45,148 nt of DNA, taken from positions 1 to 45,148 of the forward strand of contig JAGKWY010000023.1 of assembly GCA_021151625.1 (NCBI GenBank), in the 5' to 3' direction. Source of the stretch: Gammaproteobacteria bacterium (GTDB taxonomy: Bacteria > Pseudomonadota > Gammaproteobacteria > Pseudomonadales > Cellvibrionaceae). Both the position numbers and the translations under genes were made by a program. This document shows positions 17,623 to 26,441 of the stretch, piece after piece. Below the pieces are notes generated by a model that was not told where the DNA came from, ran no database searches, and saw nothing but the letters and a program-made list of their open reading frames with translations. Position 1 is the stretch's first letter. Every line of letters starts with the position of its first letter.

Positions 17623-20613
17623 TCAGGAGGCTGACGCTTGCGCCGCTTTTTTCTTTTTGGTCTTCTTCAAATTAGCACCAAACTCCAGTTTCAACTTGTT
17701 ATCTTTATTGATGCCGCCCTCGCGCGCCGCCGCCAGTTTGATTTGTGAGCTCTTTACGCCAGAAATTTTAATTAATTGGTCATACACAATTTGTGCGCGC
17801 TTATCGGCCAGCTGCTGTAAATCCTCCTGCGAAATGGTTTCGGTGGCGACGAGCTTTTCTTTGATAGCTCTTGCGTAGCTTAAATGGTCAGTGTTGTCCT
17901 CATCGCTTGCACTGGTTTGCGCGCTATTTTTCAAGGTTTCCAAACTGGGGGATAATCCCTGTTCGGTGTAGAGTTTTTCCAGGGTGGAAATGTATTTGCG
18001 CGAGCCGATATTGGCATCGGTTTGGCTTTGGGAAAGTTGCTCGCGCAAGCGGGATTCAAATTTTTCTTCCTGTAATGCTTTGGTGTCAAAGTCGGCGGAA
18101 TAGACGCCGGGAATATCAATTTGTAAATCGGGGCGTTTAATTAATGCCTCGCCAATTTGCTGAACTTTTTCAGTCTGTGCCGGCGATAAATCCGTGCGCC
18201 CGGCAAAAAAACTGATGTAGCCCAGATCCTTGTTTTTGCCCACGCCAACCAATCCCGCCAAAAAGCGAAAGGGTGCTGCTGCGACATTGGTAATTAATTT
18301 GCGAATAGCCCGGCGCACTGTTTTGCCGTAATCAAATTTGGGATCATTGATGTTGCCTTGCACCGGAAGGTCGGCGCGAATAATGCCGTCTTTATCTTTG
18401 AGTAATGCAACAGCGAGATCCAGGGGCAGGTCTGCTGCGCCCGGCTGCGCTACTTTTTTCCCCAGCGCAAAATCGTGCAGTACTACATTGTTTTGGCCGC
18501 GCATCTGATCCTGGTTAATATCGTATTCCAGATCGAGATCCATTTTTCCCTTGGCAATTTCGCGCCCGGCAAATTTAATGGCGTAGGGCGAAAGCTCGGA
18601 AATATCAATGTTGTTAAAGCTGAGATTCATACGCGTTTTTTGTGTGGGTTCCAGCGGAAAAATAGCACCGGTCATCACCATCTCACCGAACTCACTGACT
18701 TGCCCCTCCAGTTTGACATTGGCGGGTGAGTGGCTGGTGGAATCGAGTGTGGAAATGGTGCCGTTGATATGTGCGATATCGGCGGAAAAAGGCAGCGGCA
18801 GTGAGGAGTCGGTAAATTTACCACTGGCATTCTCAAAATCGATACGGCCGATTAGATAACTAAATCCACTTGAAGAGTCTGTTGTTAAGTTTTCAGTTGC
18901 TGTAGCTGTTGAGTTATCAGTTGTTTTTGCAGGGCTTTCGGTTGCTGCTTCCGGAATTTTGAGTACGCGGGTTAGCGTGTGGGTGCCATCGGCAAAAATA
19001 TTGAAGTCCGCAAATGCCTCGTTAAAACGCATACGTCCAATGTTAACTTTTTGCTGGTTAACATCGGCGATAATGCGATTGAGTGAGAGTTTCGACCAAC
19101 TCAGCAGGGCTTTTCCGGTGGATTTTTCCTGCACTTTGACATTGTCGAGCTGCGCGCTGCCCTGAATTTTTATGGCGTTGTCCGTGGTGGTAATTTTCCC
19201 TTCCGCGGCCAGTTCGCCGCTGGCAATATCGACCAGTGCATAGGCATCTACAAAACTTTGTGCGGCTTTGGCGGGCAGTTGGGTAATTTTATAAGTGCCT
19301 TCCGCGCTGGTTAACGGGTTGATTTCAATAGTTGCTGCCGATTCAAATTTTCCACCCTGCAAATTAAAGCTGGCACTGGCTGCTATTTGTTGCTGTGGCT
19401 GGGTGCTTAGATTTTTTATTTCCAGGGCAATTTTTTCGACTTCCAGCTGCGAAGCTGTGCCGGTGGATTCATCCCGGTAATGAAGGTCCAGGTTGCTCAC
19501 TGATAACAAATTATTCATTACTTGCCAGGGTGAGGGTTCGCTTTTGGCGCTGCCGCGTTCGTCAATAATCTGGGTGAAATTAAATTGACCCTGCGGTGAT
19601 TTTTTTACCCAGGCATCGCCATCGCCCAGCTGGATTTTGGGTAACTGAAGCGTAGCTTCGGGCCACTTTAATTCTGCGCCACTGATATTAACCTGTTGCA
19701 ACGCGAGCAGTGGGGCGTTGTCCGCAAGCTGGTTTACTTTTAAATCCTGCAGGTTGGCTTCAATACCGGAGAGTAATACTTTCAGGTCAGCCTGATCAGG
19801 TTTATGGATTGCATAATGAAATTGCGCTTGCAGGTTGCTGGTAGCGATCGCCACTTTAAAATCATCTTTTAAATAATCGGCGAGTGTTGTTAGCGCCGGC
19901 CCCGCCAGTTTTACATCTCCCTCGCTGGAAAATGGCGCGAGGCGTAGATTGCCCAGCCAACTTAATTCAACGCCGGTATCGGTTTTAAGTTGCAAGGATT
20001 GATTGCCGGTGGCATTGGGCAGGGTGCTGAATTGATTCGCTTTAAATTCAATAGGACCTAACTCTGTTTCAAAGCGACTTTTGGGCAGTTGATCGATAAT
20101 GTGAAGTCGCGCGATTTGTAGTGTGATGTCTTCAATGCGCAGCGGTGGTGTGCTGCTAGCGGTGGGCGGTGTCGATTCGTCGGCGGGCGTTGCGCTGGCA
20201 ATCCAGTTGTTCAGCACGCGGGTAAAATTATTGGTTTCGGCATTGTGGCGATTAAATTCACCGTAAACACCAGTCAGGTGCGCCGCCTTAATGATCCAGC
20301 TATCACCCAGTGAATCCCATGGCTGCAGGTCAATGAAAAGCTTGTCGAACCCAAGCGGTTGGCCCAGCTCATTACCGGAAATTTTTAGCTGGTTGATCGT
20401 CAGGGTGAATTCATAGGGGTTGATGGAAATTCCATCAACATCCAGGTTGAGTTGCAAACGCTCGACTACCAGTTCGTTTAGCTTGCGCTTGATTAGCATT
20501 GGCGCAATAACAGCCAGCATCAGGTTGTACAACAGGAATAACGCGACCAACCAAACCCAGGGGCGACGCCAGGACAGCCAGCTGAAATACTGGAATACCG
20601 TTTCTTTCTTCAT
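17623..20613 (-). CDS. DUF748 (AsmA-like) envelope protein
   Basis: A 996-residue protein with one N-terminal membrane anchor at about 18-40 (WLVALFLLYNLMLAVIAP). A very long periplasmic region has the typical DUF748 features: VDGISINPYEFTLTINQL near the start, repeated beta-rich blocks, and near residue 700-760 the motif GKMDLDLEYDINQDQMRG and DLPLDLAVALLKDKDGIIRA, then LPVQGNINDPKFDYG. The last part (about 820-985) is helical and charged, ending in a Lys-rich KKTKKKKAAQ. DUF748 proteins are related to AsmA and bridge-like lipid-transfer proteins and are thought to span the periplasm, so a role in envelope lipid homeostasis is plausible. It could share a transcript with the giant TPR gene. 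Confidence 0.9.
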   Translation of the reverse strand: MKKETVFQYFSWLSWRRPWVWLVALFLLYNLMLAVIAPMLIKRKLNELVVERLQLNLDVDGISINPYEFTLTINQLKISGNELGQPLGFDKLFIDLQPWDSLGDSWIIKAAHLTGVYGEFNRHNAETNNFTRVLNNWIASATPADESTPPTASSTPPLRIEDITLQIARLHIIDQLPKSRFETELGPIEFKANQFSTLPNATGNQSLQLKTDTGVELSWLGNLRLAPFSSEGDVKLAGPALTTLADYLKDDFKVAIATSNLQAQFHYAIHKPDQADLKVLLSGIEANLQDLKVNQLADNAPLLALQQVNISGAELKWPEATLQLPKIQLGDGDAWVKKSPQGQFNFTQIIDERGSAKSEPSPWQVMNNLLSVSNLDLHYRDESTGTASQLEVEKIALEIKNLSTQPQQQIAASASFNLQGGKFESAATIEINPLTSAEGTYKITQLPAKAAQSFVDAYALVDIASGELAAEGKITTTDNAIKIQGSAQLDNVKVQEKSTGKALLSWSKLSLNRIIADVNQQKVNIGRMRFNEAFADFNIFADGTHTLTRVLKIPEAATESPAKTTDNSTATATENLTTDSSSGFSYLIGRIDFENASGKFTDSSLPLPFSADIAHINGTISTLDSTSHSPANVKLEGQVSEFGEMVMTGAIFPLEPTQKTRMNLSFNNIDISELSPYAIKFAGREIAKGKMDLDLEYDINQDQMRGQNNVVLHDFALGKKVAQPGAADLPLDLAVALLKDKDGIIRADLPVQGNINDPKFDYGKTVRRAIRKLITNVAAAPFRFLAGLVGVGKNKDLGYISFFAGRTDLSPAQTEKVQQIGEALIKRPDLQIDIPGVYSADFDTKALQEEKFESRLREQLSQSQTDANIGSRKYISTLEKLYTEQGLSPSLETLKNSAQTSASDEDNTDHLSYARAIKEKLVATETISQEDLQQLADKRAQIVYDQLIKISGVKSSQIKLAAAREGGINKDNKLKLEFGANLKKTKKKKAAQASAS

Positions 20614-20829
20614 GAATAAAACCGAATCTGTTTGATTACTGCAGGCCTGTGGCCCGATCTTCTACACCCAATGTCATCCACCCAGTCTAGCCGGATTAAC
20701 GGGGTTGAACTGTTAAGTGATGCTTTTTGTTGCTAATTAAGACTCGCAAATACGGGTTTGGTTTAGCCTATACTGCGCGGCTTTTACTAACAGTTATTTA
20801 TCAATAGTTATCCAATAAGGAATTTAAAG

Positions 20830-21234
20830 ATGGTTTTTGAGTGTGTGATGGAAGTCAGGGACTATGAGTGCGACCTGGCCGATGGGGTCAACAATTCGGT
20901 GTATATGAATTACCTGGAGCATGCGCGCCACAGCTTGTTGAAGCAGGGCGGTATTGATTTTGCGGCCCTGGCGCGCCAGAAAATCGGCCTGGTCATTGCG
21001 CGTGCCGAGGTGGATTTTACCCGCTCGCTGATGAGTGGTGATCAGTTTGTGGTGCGCACTATCGTCAAGCGGCAATCCAAACTGCGCTATGAGTTTCACC
21101 AAACTATTTATCGCCTGCCTGACGAGCAAGTGATGGTCAAGGCGGTAATCACCGGTGTGCCTATTAATGCCGAAGGTCGTCCCAGAATGCCGGCGGAACT
21201 TGAGCCATTGATTTTGGCGCTCTGTGAGGCGTAA
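20830..21234 (+). CDS. Acyl-CoA thioesterase, 4HBT/YbgC family
   Basis: A 134-residue hot-dog-fold thioesterase that hydrolyses acyl-CoA. The family pattern is present: VRDYECDLADGVNNSVYMNY (residues 8-27), where the D-x(2)-GVNNSVY stretch contains the active-site loop. It is followed by IARAEVDFTRSLMSGDQFVV, with the strands that build the dimer. Members act on short acyl-CoAs or 4-hydroxybenzoyl-CoA; the substrate cannot be read here. AAGGA at 20816-20820 supports the ATG. It is divergent from the DUF748 gene and 154 bp ahead of the SPFH module. Confidence 0.92.
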   Translation: MVFECVMEVRDYECDLADGVNNSVYMNYLEHARHSLLKQGGIDFAALARQKIGLVIARAEVDFTRSLMSGDQFVVRTIVKRQSKLRYEFHQTIYRLPDEQVMVKAVITGVPINAEGRPRMPAELEPLILALCEA

Positions 21235-21388
21235 ATTAATCGTTCATTTGCCCGGCGTCCCGGGCCAGTGAAGTATTGGATTTGACAGGGGGTGTCTCTA
21301 CCTGTGTTGTTGCGCGGTTTTCTTCAATAAAGCTAATAATCAAAACCTTAAACACTACTGCAGTTACGTACCATGAAAGGAGAGCGAG

Positions 21389-22522
21389 ATGGATTTGTGG
21401 AATAAACTTACCGGTGAGTTGATTGATATCATCGAGTGGACCGACGATAGCAACGATACCCTGGTGTGGCGTTTTGAGCGCTACGAGAATGAAATAAAAA
21501 ACGGGGCCAAATTAATTGTTCGCCAGCAGCAAGTGGCGATCTTCGTTAACGAGGGGCAAATTGCCGATGTATTTAGTTCGGGCACTTATGACCTGACTAC
21601 GCAAAACCTGCCGATTCTCACCACACTTGAAGGCTGGAAATACGGTTTCCATTCGCCCTTCAAAGCGGAAGTTTATTTTATTAACCTGCGCACCTTTACC
21701 GATAATAAATGGGGTACACAAAATCCGGTAATGCTGCGCGATGCCGAATTTGGCCCGGTGCGCATTCGCGCCTTTGGCAATTTCACATTTAAAGTCACTG
21801 ATCCGCGATTGCTACTAAACGAAATTGTTGGCACTGATGGCCATTTCACTCTCGCTGAATTGGACACCCAATTTAAAGCGCTGGTGGTATCCGGTTTCTC
21901 CGATGCAATTGCAGAAAGCCGTATTCCTATTCTGGATATGGCTGCCAATTACACCGAAGTGTCCAAACTGGTGTGTGAGCGCCTGGGCGAGGATTTTGGC
22001 AGTTACGGTTTATCCATTACTAAATTTGTAGTGGAAAATATTTCGCTGCCGCCGAATGTAGAAGAGGCACTGGATAAACGCTCCTCAATGGGGTTGCTCG
22101 GCGACTTAAATAAATACACCCAATACCAAACCGCAAATGCGTTGGAAGCAGCGGCAAAAAATCCCGGTGGCGAGGCCAGTTCAGCCATGGGAATTGGTAT
22201 GGGCTTCGCGGCGGCCAATCAAATTTCGCAAGCGATGGGCAACTCACAATCGACGAATAGTGTGCAGCCGACGAGCAATGCACAAGCGGCTCCTGTTACA
22301 CCGCCACCACTGCCGGGTGAAATTAATTTTTTTGTTGCACTCAATGGTCGCCAGGCCGGACCCTTTCCGCTCGCGGAATTAACCAATATGGCGCGCGCGG
22401 GCCAATTTGACCGCAGTTCACTGGTGTGGGCTCAGGGCATGGCTGCCTGGGAAAAAGCGGGTGAGGTTGCGCTCTTGCAAGCGCTGTTTGAATCACTGCC
22501 ACCGCCGATTCCGGGAGCGTGA
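21389..22522 (+). CDS. SPFH-domain protein with C-terminal GYF_2 domain (YdjI-like)
   Basis: A 377-residue cytoplasmic or membrane-associated scaffold protein. Residues 1-240 form an SPFH (band 7) domain of the class annotated virion core protein, as in Bacillus YdjI: IEWTDDSNDTLVWRFERYEN, LIVRQQQVAIFVNEGQIADV, FGNFTFKVTDPRLL, and ISLPPNVEEALDKRSSMGLL. A linker rich in Ala, Gln and Ser leads to a GYF_2 domain at about 312-372 (FFVALNGRQAGPFPLAELTN, SLVWAQGMAAWEKAGEV), which usually binds proline-rich peptides. A strong ribosome binding site (AAAGGAGAG) precedes the ATG. Its stop lies two bases before the next start, so the two are translationally coupled. Confidence 0.93.
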   Translation: MDLWNKLTGELIDIIEWTDDSNDTLVWRFERYENEIKNGAKLIVRQQQVAIFVNEGQIADVFSSGTYDLTTQNLPILTTLEGWKYGFHSPFKAEVYFINLRTFTDNKWGTQNPVMLRDAEFGPVRIRAFGNFTFKVTDPRLLLNEIVGTDGHFTLAELDTQFKALVVSGFSDAIAESRIPILDMAANYTEVSKLVCERLGEDFGSYGLSITKFVVENISLPPNVEEALDKRSSMGLLGDLNKYTQYQTANALEAAAKNPGGEASSAMGIGMGFAAANQISQAMGNSQSTNSVQPTSNAQAAPVTPPPLPGEINFFVALNGRQAGPFPLAELTNMARAGQFDRSSLVWAQGMAAWEKAGEVALLQALFESLPPPIPGA

Positions 22523-22524
22523 TT

Positions 22525-23628
22525 ATGCAGCTTTCCATTAAGTGCGATGGCTGTGGCACAGATTTAACCTATCAATCGGGGACCAAAAATCTGGTGTGCA
22601 GTTATTGCAATCACCAACTCTCGATTGCGGATGCCGACGCGGCCAACGAAGCCAATCGGGAACTCAATCTCGAAGAATATTTGCAAAATTATGCGCAGCA
22701 AAACCCGCCCGTAGAAAGGCGCGTAATCAGCTGTAAAAGTTGCGGCGCGCAAACGGAATTGGCGGAGCACCAGCAAGCGGGCAATTGCCCGTTTTGTGCA
22801 ACGGCTTATGTGTTTTCGCAAGCGGAATCCGCCCGCCTGATTAAACCGCAAGGTCTGTTGCCATTTCAAATTACCCAACAGCAAGCGGCGGCCAGTGTGC
22901 AGGAGTGGTTGCGCGGTTTATGGTTTGCGCCGAATAAATTAAAACGGCAAGCAACACAGCTGGATAAAATGCGCGGTATTTATTTGCCCTTCTGGACTTA
23001 CGATTGCGCCACAGCGACGCGTTACCGTGGCGAACGGGGTGAACGCTACAGCGAAACGGTGATGGAAAAAGATGCGCAGGGTAATCCGGTTGCGCGCGCA
23101 GTTTCCAAAATACGCTGGCATTCTGCGTCGGGTGCCTTTGAAAGCGATTTTGATGATGTACTGATTCCTGCGAGCAAATCCCTGCCGGAAGATTTACTCG
23201 CATCACTTGTACCTTGGGATCTGACTGCATTGGTGGATTACCAGGATAATTACCTCGCCGGTTATATTACCGAGTCCTATCAAGTGGAGTTAAAAACCGG
23301 CTACCAACAGGCGCAGGTAATTATCGATGATCGTTTGCGCGCAGAAGTCAGGCAGCGAATTGGCGGCGATGAGCAGCGTATTTCATCCATTAACACTCAC
23401 TACCTGAACGCGAGTTTCAAACATATTTTGTTGCCAGTGTGGGTCTCGGCGTATCGCTTTGGCGATCAGTCCTATCAGCTGATTGTCAACGCGCGTACCG
23501 GCGCCGTGCAAGGCAAACGCCCCTGGAGTTGGGTGAAGATCGCAAGTTTGGTGCTGGGGATTTGTGGTGCTATTGTACTGGGGATTTTCCTGGCCGGGCA
23601 GGGCGGATCGGCTCCACCAACCCCCTGA
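22525..23628 (+). CDS. Zinc-ribbon membrane protein coupled to SPFH protein (YdjG-like)
   Basis: A 367-residue protein from the ATG at 22525 (GGGAG at 22513-22517); a GTG at 22519 would overlap the previous stop and is less likely. It has two N-terminal zinc ribbons: Cys7, Cys10, Cys25, Cys28, and a second set near 70-93 (CKSCG and CPFC). The middle (about 105-320) is a conserved uncharacterised region with MRGIYLPFWTYDC and RYRGERGERY. A single membrane helix near 335-355 anchors the C-terminus. Proteins of this type are adjacent to SPFH/YdjI genes in Bacillus-type PspA operons and have been tied to membrane stress. It may recruit the SPFH scaffold to the membrane (inference). Confidence 0.88.
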   Translation: MQLSIKCDGCGTDLTYQSGTKNLVCSYCNHQLSIADADAANEANRELNLEEYLQNYAQQNPPVERRVISCKSCGAQTELAEHQQAGNCPFCATAYVFSQAESARLIKPQGLLPFQITQQQAAASVQEWLRGLWFAPNKLKRQATQLDKMRGIYLPFWTYDCATATRYRGERGERYSETVMEKDAQGNPVARAVSKIRWHSASGAFESDFDDVLIPASKSLPEDLLASLVPWDLTALVDYQDNYLAGYITESYQVELKTGYQQAQVIIDDRLRAEVRQRIGGDEQRISSINTHYLNASFKHILLPVWVSAYRFGDQSYQLIVNARTGAVQGKRPWSWVKIASLVLGICGAIVLGIFLAGQGGSAPPTP

Positions 23629-23703
23629 ATAATTTAGGTGAATCCAACTCGCTTTAAATTGTGTCAAAACGGGTAAGAATGTTTGTCGCACAGGGGAATG
23701 GAG

Positions 23704-23898
23704 ATGTTGACGTTTATTTGCTGGTTACTCTTATGGGCTATTTGCTGGCCACTGGCGCTATTGGCGTTAGTACTCTGGCCCATCGTATGGCTCATCTCCA
23801 TTCCCTTCCGCATCCTCGGCATCGCCTTTGATGCCGTATTCGCGTTTTTACGCGCGCTGCTATTTTTGCCTTCGCGGATTTTAGGTGGGCAATCCTAA
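23704..23898 (+). CDS. Very small membrane protein of the SPFH module
   Basis: A 64-residue, extremely hydrophobic protein (MLTFICWLLLWAICWPLALL at the start) with Trp-rich membrane helices. A more amphipathic second half follows (FDAVFAFLRALLFLPSRILG). The ATG at 23704 has AGGGG at the right spacing (23692-23696); ATG 23698 is too close and the TTG at 23683 too weak. It lies 75 bp after the zinc-ribbon gene. No named family is recognised. By position it may be a third subunit of the SPFH/zinc-ribbon membrane complex. Confidence 0.78.
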   Translation: MLTFICWLLLWAICWPLALLALVLWPIVWLISIPFRILGIAFDAVFAFLRALLFLPSRILGGQS

Positions 23899-24106
23899 CC
23901 TCCACCTCCATCCCGTTTTTCATAACTCATTGATTATTTTGCTATTTCCTGTCCCAATGCCATCAGGCTAATGCTGAGGCACGTCCTGAGTTACCTCCTG
24001 CTGCATGAATAATATTTGAACCGGCTACTGATGCTGATGGTAGAATTTCGCGCCACTGCATGAGGTAGTGGCATGGACATAGTTATTAGCGTTATTGGAG
24101 CGTTAA

Positions 24107-24853
24107 ATGAAAAAGTGTGTGGCATATCTTGGGGTTGTTGGGGCGATGGTTTCTGCTGGAGTTAATGCCCAGGAGCAGGCATCGAAGTTTTATGTTGGTG
24201 CCGGTTATGGCGTGGTTTCTGTTCCTGAGGTGGAAGGAGTTAAATTCTCGGATGCCAATAATGGTTTTATCCAGTTGGGCTATAAGTTTTCTGAAAATTT
24301 CTCTGTTGAAGGGCAGTATTCGAAATCTACCAAAGATGCTAGTGCTAATGCGGTAATTGAAGATATTGATGTAAGTGAAATCTTTTGGGCTGACCTTGAG
24401 GCCTTTGATCCAGCCTGGGGTAATGGCGCAGCCCAACAGGTATTCCCTTATGCAGTAATAGATCTTGTTACTAAAGTAGAAGCGAATATTGAAACATCCG
24501 CGATCTATGGTGTTTACCGCTCAAGTGGTGATTTGTATTTCAAAGTGAAGGCAGGTTATTTGCGGGAAGAGTCCACTGTTACACTTTCCCCTGCATCGTT
24601 TGATTTTTATGCTCCGGTAGGTGAAAACGTAACTCCTAATGAGCCTTTAACATTCACTGCCAAAAAAGGTGACGAGTTTTACGATGTATATGTGCAAGAA
24701 GGCTCAGTAAAAGAATCTGAAAGCGAATCCGGTTTTTCTGGTGGTTTGGGTGTAGGTTACAAGTTTAACAATCGTATTTTCTCTGAGCTGGAATACGTCA
24801 TGTTGAATGATGACCTGGACCTGTATTCTTTAAGTATCAACTACGTATTTTAA
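24107..24853 (+). CDS. Outer-membrane beta-barrel protein, OmpA-barrel-like
   Basis: A 248-residue protein with a signal peptide ending VNAQ near residue 22. Alternating amphipathic strands follow, typical of an eight-stranded barrel: KFYVGAGYGVVSV, GFIQLGYKFSENFSVEGQYS, SAIYGVYRSSGDLYFKVKAG, SGGLGVGYKFNNRIFSELEY. The last residue is Phe (LSINYVF), the usual BAM recognition signal. Acidic loops (FWADLEAFDPAWG, SVKESESES) would face outside. It has GGAG upstream. No periplasmic OmpA domain is present, so it is probably a small structural or adhesion-type porin. Confidence 0.88.
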   Translation: MKKCVAYLGVVGAMVSAGVNAQEQASKFYVGAGYGVVSVPEVEGVKFSDANNGFIQLGYKFSENFSVEGQYSKSTKDASANAVIEDIDVSEIFWADLEAFDPAWGNGAAQQVFPYAVIDLVTKVEANIETSAIYGVYRSSGDLYFKVKAGYLREESTVTLSPASFDFYAPVGENVTPNEPLTFTAKKGDEFYDVYVQEGSVKESESESGFSGGLGVGYKFNNRIFSELEYVMLNDDLDLYSLSINYVF

Positions 24854-24910
24854 TTGCGTATTCTTTTAGCAAGAAGTGTAATTCAACTTAATGGATTGCA
24901 TTTCTTGTCG

Positions 24911-25486
24911 TTAGCCTCGCGGATTTTGTGACATCGCGGTTAATAGATCCTGTGAACTCACAACCTGCGCATATTCATTGTGCAGGTTGGCGAGTGACAT
25001 AGCGTGTACTTCGGCAGCCGTTCTGGCGATGCCAAAGTAATCTGTTTTGGCAAAGGTAAAACAGGCATCCTCTACCACGCATACCTTGAAACCGAGATTG
25101 CCCGCTGTTCTTGCGGTGGCTTCAATGGAGTTGTTAGTTGATGCCCCAACTAACACAATGGTTTGCAGCGTTTGCTGTGTCAGGATTTTATCCAACCCTG
25201 TTCTTAAGATTGCACAGGGAATGGATTTCTCAATCACCATTTCATTTTCGTGCGGCAAAAACTCCGCTTTGAATTCAAAGCCTGGCTGATGCGGCCAGAA
25301 TACCGAGTCAGGCTCAGTCGAACGATGTTTAACATGAAATATTGGCCAGTGTGCTGCACGCCATGCTGCTAATAATTTCAGCATCACCATTTCTGCATCC
25401 GGATTATTACGTGCTCCAAGTTTTGGATGATCCAGGCCTTGTTGTTGGTCGATGATAATCAGTGCAGTTTTGTTGGTTAGCTTCAT
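24911..25486 (-). CDS. Isochorismatase-like hydrolase with Ser in place of catalytic Cys
   Basis: A 191-residue isochorismatase-fold protein. The family's cysteine hydrolases use an Asp-Lys-Cys triad. Asp13 (LIIIDQQQG) and Lys87 (VIEKSIPC) are present. The nucleophile position reads ASTNNSIEATAR, where most members have TNxCVExTAR, so Ser120 (codon TCC on the coding strand) replaces Cys. True isochorismatases such as PhzD also lack this cysteine and act by acid catalysis, so the protein may hydrolyse a vinyl ether, or it may have lost activity. It stands alone, with no siderophore or phenazine genes visible. Confidence 0.9.
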   Translation of the reverse strand: MKLTNKTALIIIDQQQGLDHPKLGARNNPDAEMVMLKLLAAWRAAHWPIFHVKHRSTEPDSVFWPHQPGFEFKAEFLPHENEMVIEKSIPCAILRTGLDKILTQQTLQTIVLVGASTNNSIEATARTAGNLGFKVCVVEDACFTFAKTDYFGIARTAAEVHAMSLANLHNEYAQVVSSQDLLTAMSQNPRG

Positions 25487-25888
25487 CGTAACTTCCGCTA
25501 TGAGTGGTCAGGTTGCAGCTCGCAAGCTCAGCTTACGCAGCCCGCTACAACCTACGAAGCAGACTGTATCTAAAAAACAAAAGTATCACCATAGGTTGCT
25601 ATGTCATTTCACCTGGGGATCCGTTTCAACATTTTCTTACATGCATCTAATAATGTAATGGTGTGTGACGACAATATCTCTCATGCATAAAGAGAACCCA
25701 TCCATATACATTTTTATTCTTTTATTTAGTGAACGCTGACCAATTTTGGGTATCGTAAGTTTTACAGGCCATTAATAACTATCTATGAGTCAAATCGGTT
25801 GGGCCGCAGCTGTTCTGAGTGCAACCAAACTTCGGTTGCAGCTTGGACAGTAGGTTGCGAGTTGAATGTAAATTACCGGAGAATCATC
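25487..25888. other. Gene-free interval with hairpins
   Basis: No gene is seen. AGGTTGCAGC (25510-25519) and GCTACAACCT (25544-25553) form a 10-bp inverted repeat with one mismatch, enclosing a second small stem (AAGCT/AGCTT). TGCAACC (25820-25826) and GGTTGCA (25834-25840) form another hairpin 50 bp before the next start. The first may be a dispersed intergenic repeat; the second could affect translation of the downstream gene. Confidence 0.5.
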
Positions 25889-26347
25889 ATGAGCCTTGCA
25901 GTTTCTACACATAGGTTTTCATCTGACCGTGCGCAAATTGATGCGTTGTTTGAACAACTAAATCGCGGATATGCGGAGCATAATGCAGATGCCATTGTTT
26001 CAGCCTATACCCGTGATGCAGTGATATATGATTTGGCGCCGCCGTTATTTCATCGCGGGTTGGATGCGCAATGTTTAAGTGAGTGGCTTGCAACCTGGGA
26101 CGGCCCCTTGGGAATGGATATGCAGGATTTTGATATCACTATCGATGAAAATCTTGCTGTCGCAACAGCGCTTAGCAAGCTGTGGGGTAACAAAGAAGGT
26201 GAGCACAAAGAGTTTTGGGTGCGCACCACCTGGGCGCTACGTAAAATACACGGCCAATGGCTGATCGCCCATGATCATGCATCAGTTCCTTTTTATATGG
26301 ATGGTAGTTTCCGTGCGGCAGTTGACCTCACTCCCGATAGTAAATAA
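25889..26347 (+). CDS. NTF2-like (SnoaL/ketosteroid-isomerase-like) protein
   Basis: A 152-residue single-domain protein. The ATG at 25889 follows CCGGAGA; upstream in-frame codons do not look coding. Fold features are an N-terminal helix (IDALFEQLNRGYAEHNADAI), SAYTRDAVIYDLAPPLFHRG, and late strands with FWVRTTWALRKIHGQWLIAH followed by DHASVPFYM. The family (SnoaL-like, DUF4440) covers enzymes and ligand-binding proteins, so no substrate can be named. It has its own terminator-like hairpin downstream. Confidence 0.85.
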   Translation: MSLAVSTHRFSSDRAQIDALFEQLNRGYAEHNADAIVSAYTRDAVIYDLAPPLFHRGLDAQCLSEWLATWDGPLGMDMQDFDITIDENLAVATALSKLWGNKEGEHKEFWVRTTWALRKIHGQWLIAHDHASVPFYMDGSFRAAVDLTPDSK

Positions 26348-26350
26348 AAA

Positions 26351-26411
26351 GGGCGCAATAAATTGCGCCCCTACAATGTGTGCGGTCGTAGGGGTTCAAT
26401 TTATTGAACCC
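26351..26411. repeat. Pair of facing hairpins between convergent genes
   Basis: GGGCGCAAT/ATTGCGCCC (26351-26370) and GGGTTCAAT/ATTGAACCC (26392-26411) are two perfect 9-bp stems. The sequences just inside them, CCCCTAC and GTAGGGG, are also complementary, so the whole unit is a mirrored composite like a REP/BIME element. It separates the NTF2-like gene from the convergent GFA gene and probably ends both transcripts. Confidence 0.7.
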
Positions 26412-26441
26412 AACTGTTGAACCAACTATTAAACCCGAAAA

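Noticed and set aside
25510..25553. Integron attC site
   Set aside because: The order is GTT...AAC instead of AAC...GTT, and no integrase or gene cassettes are present.
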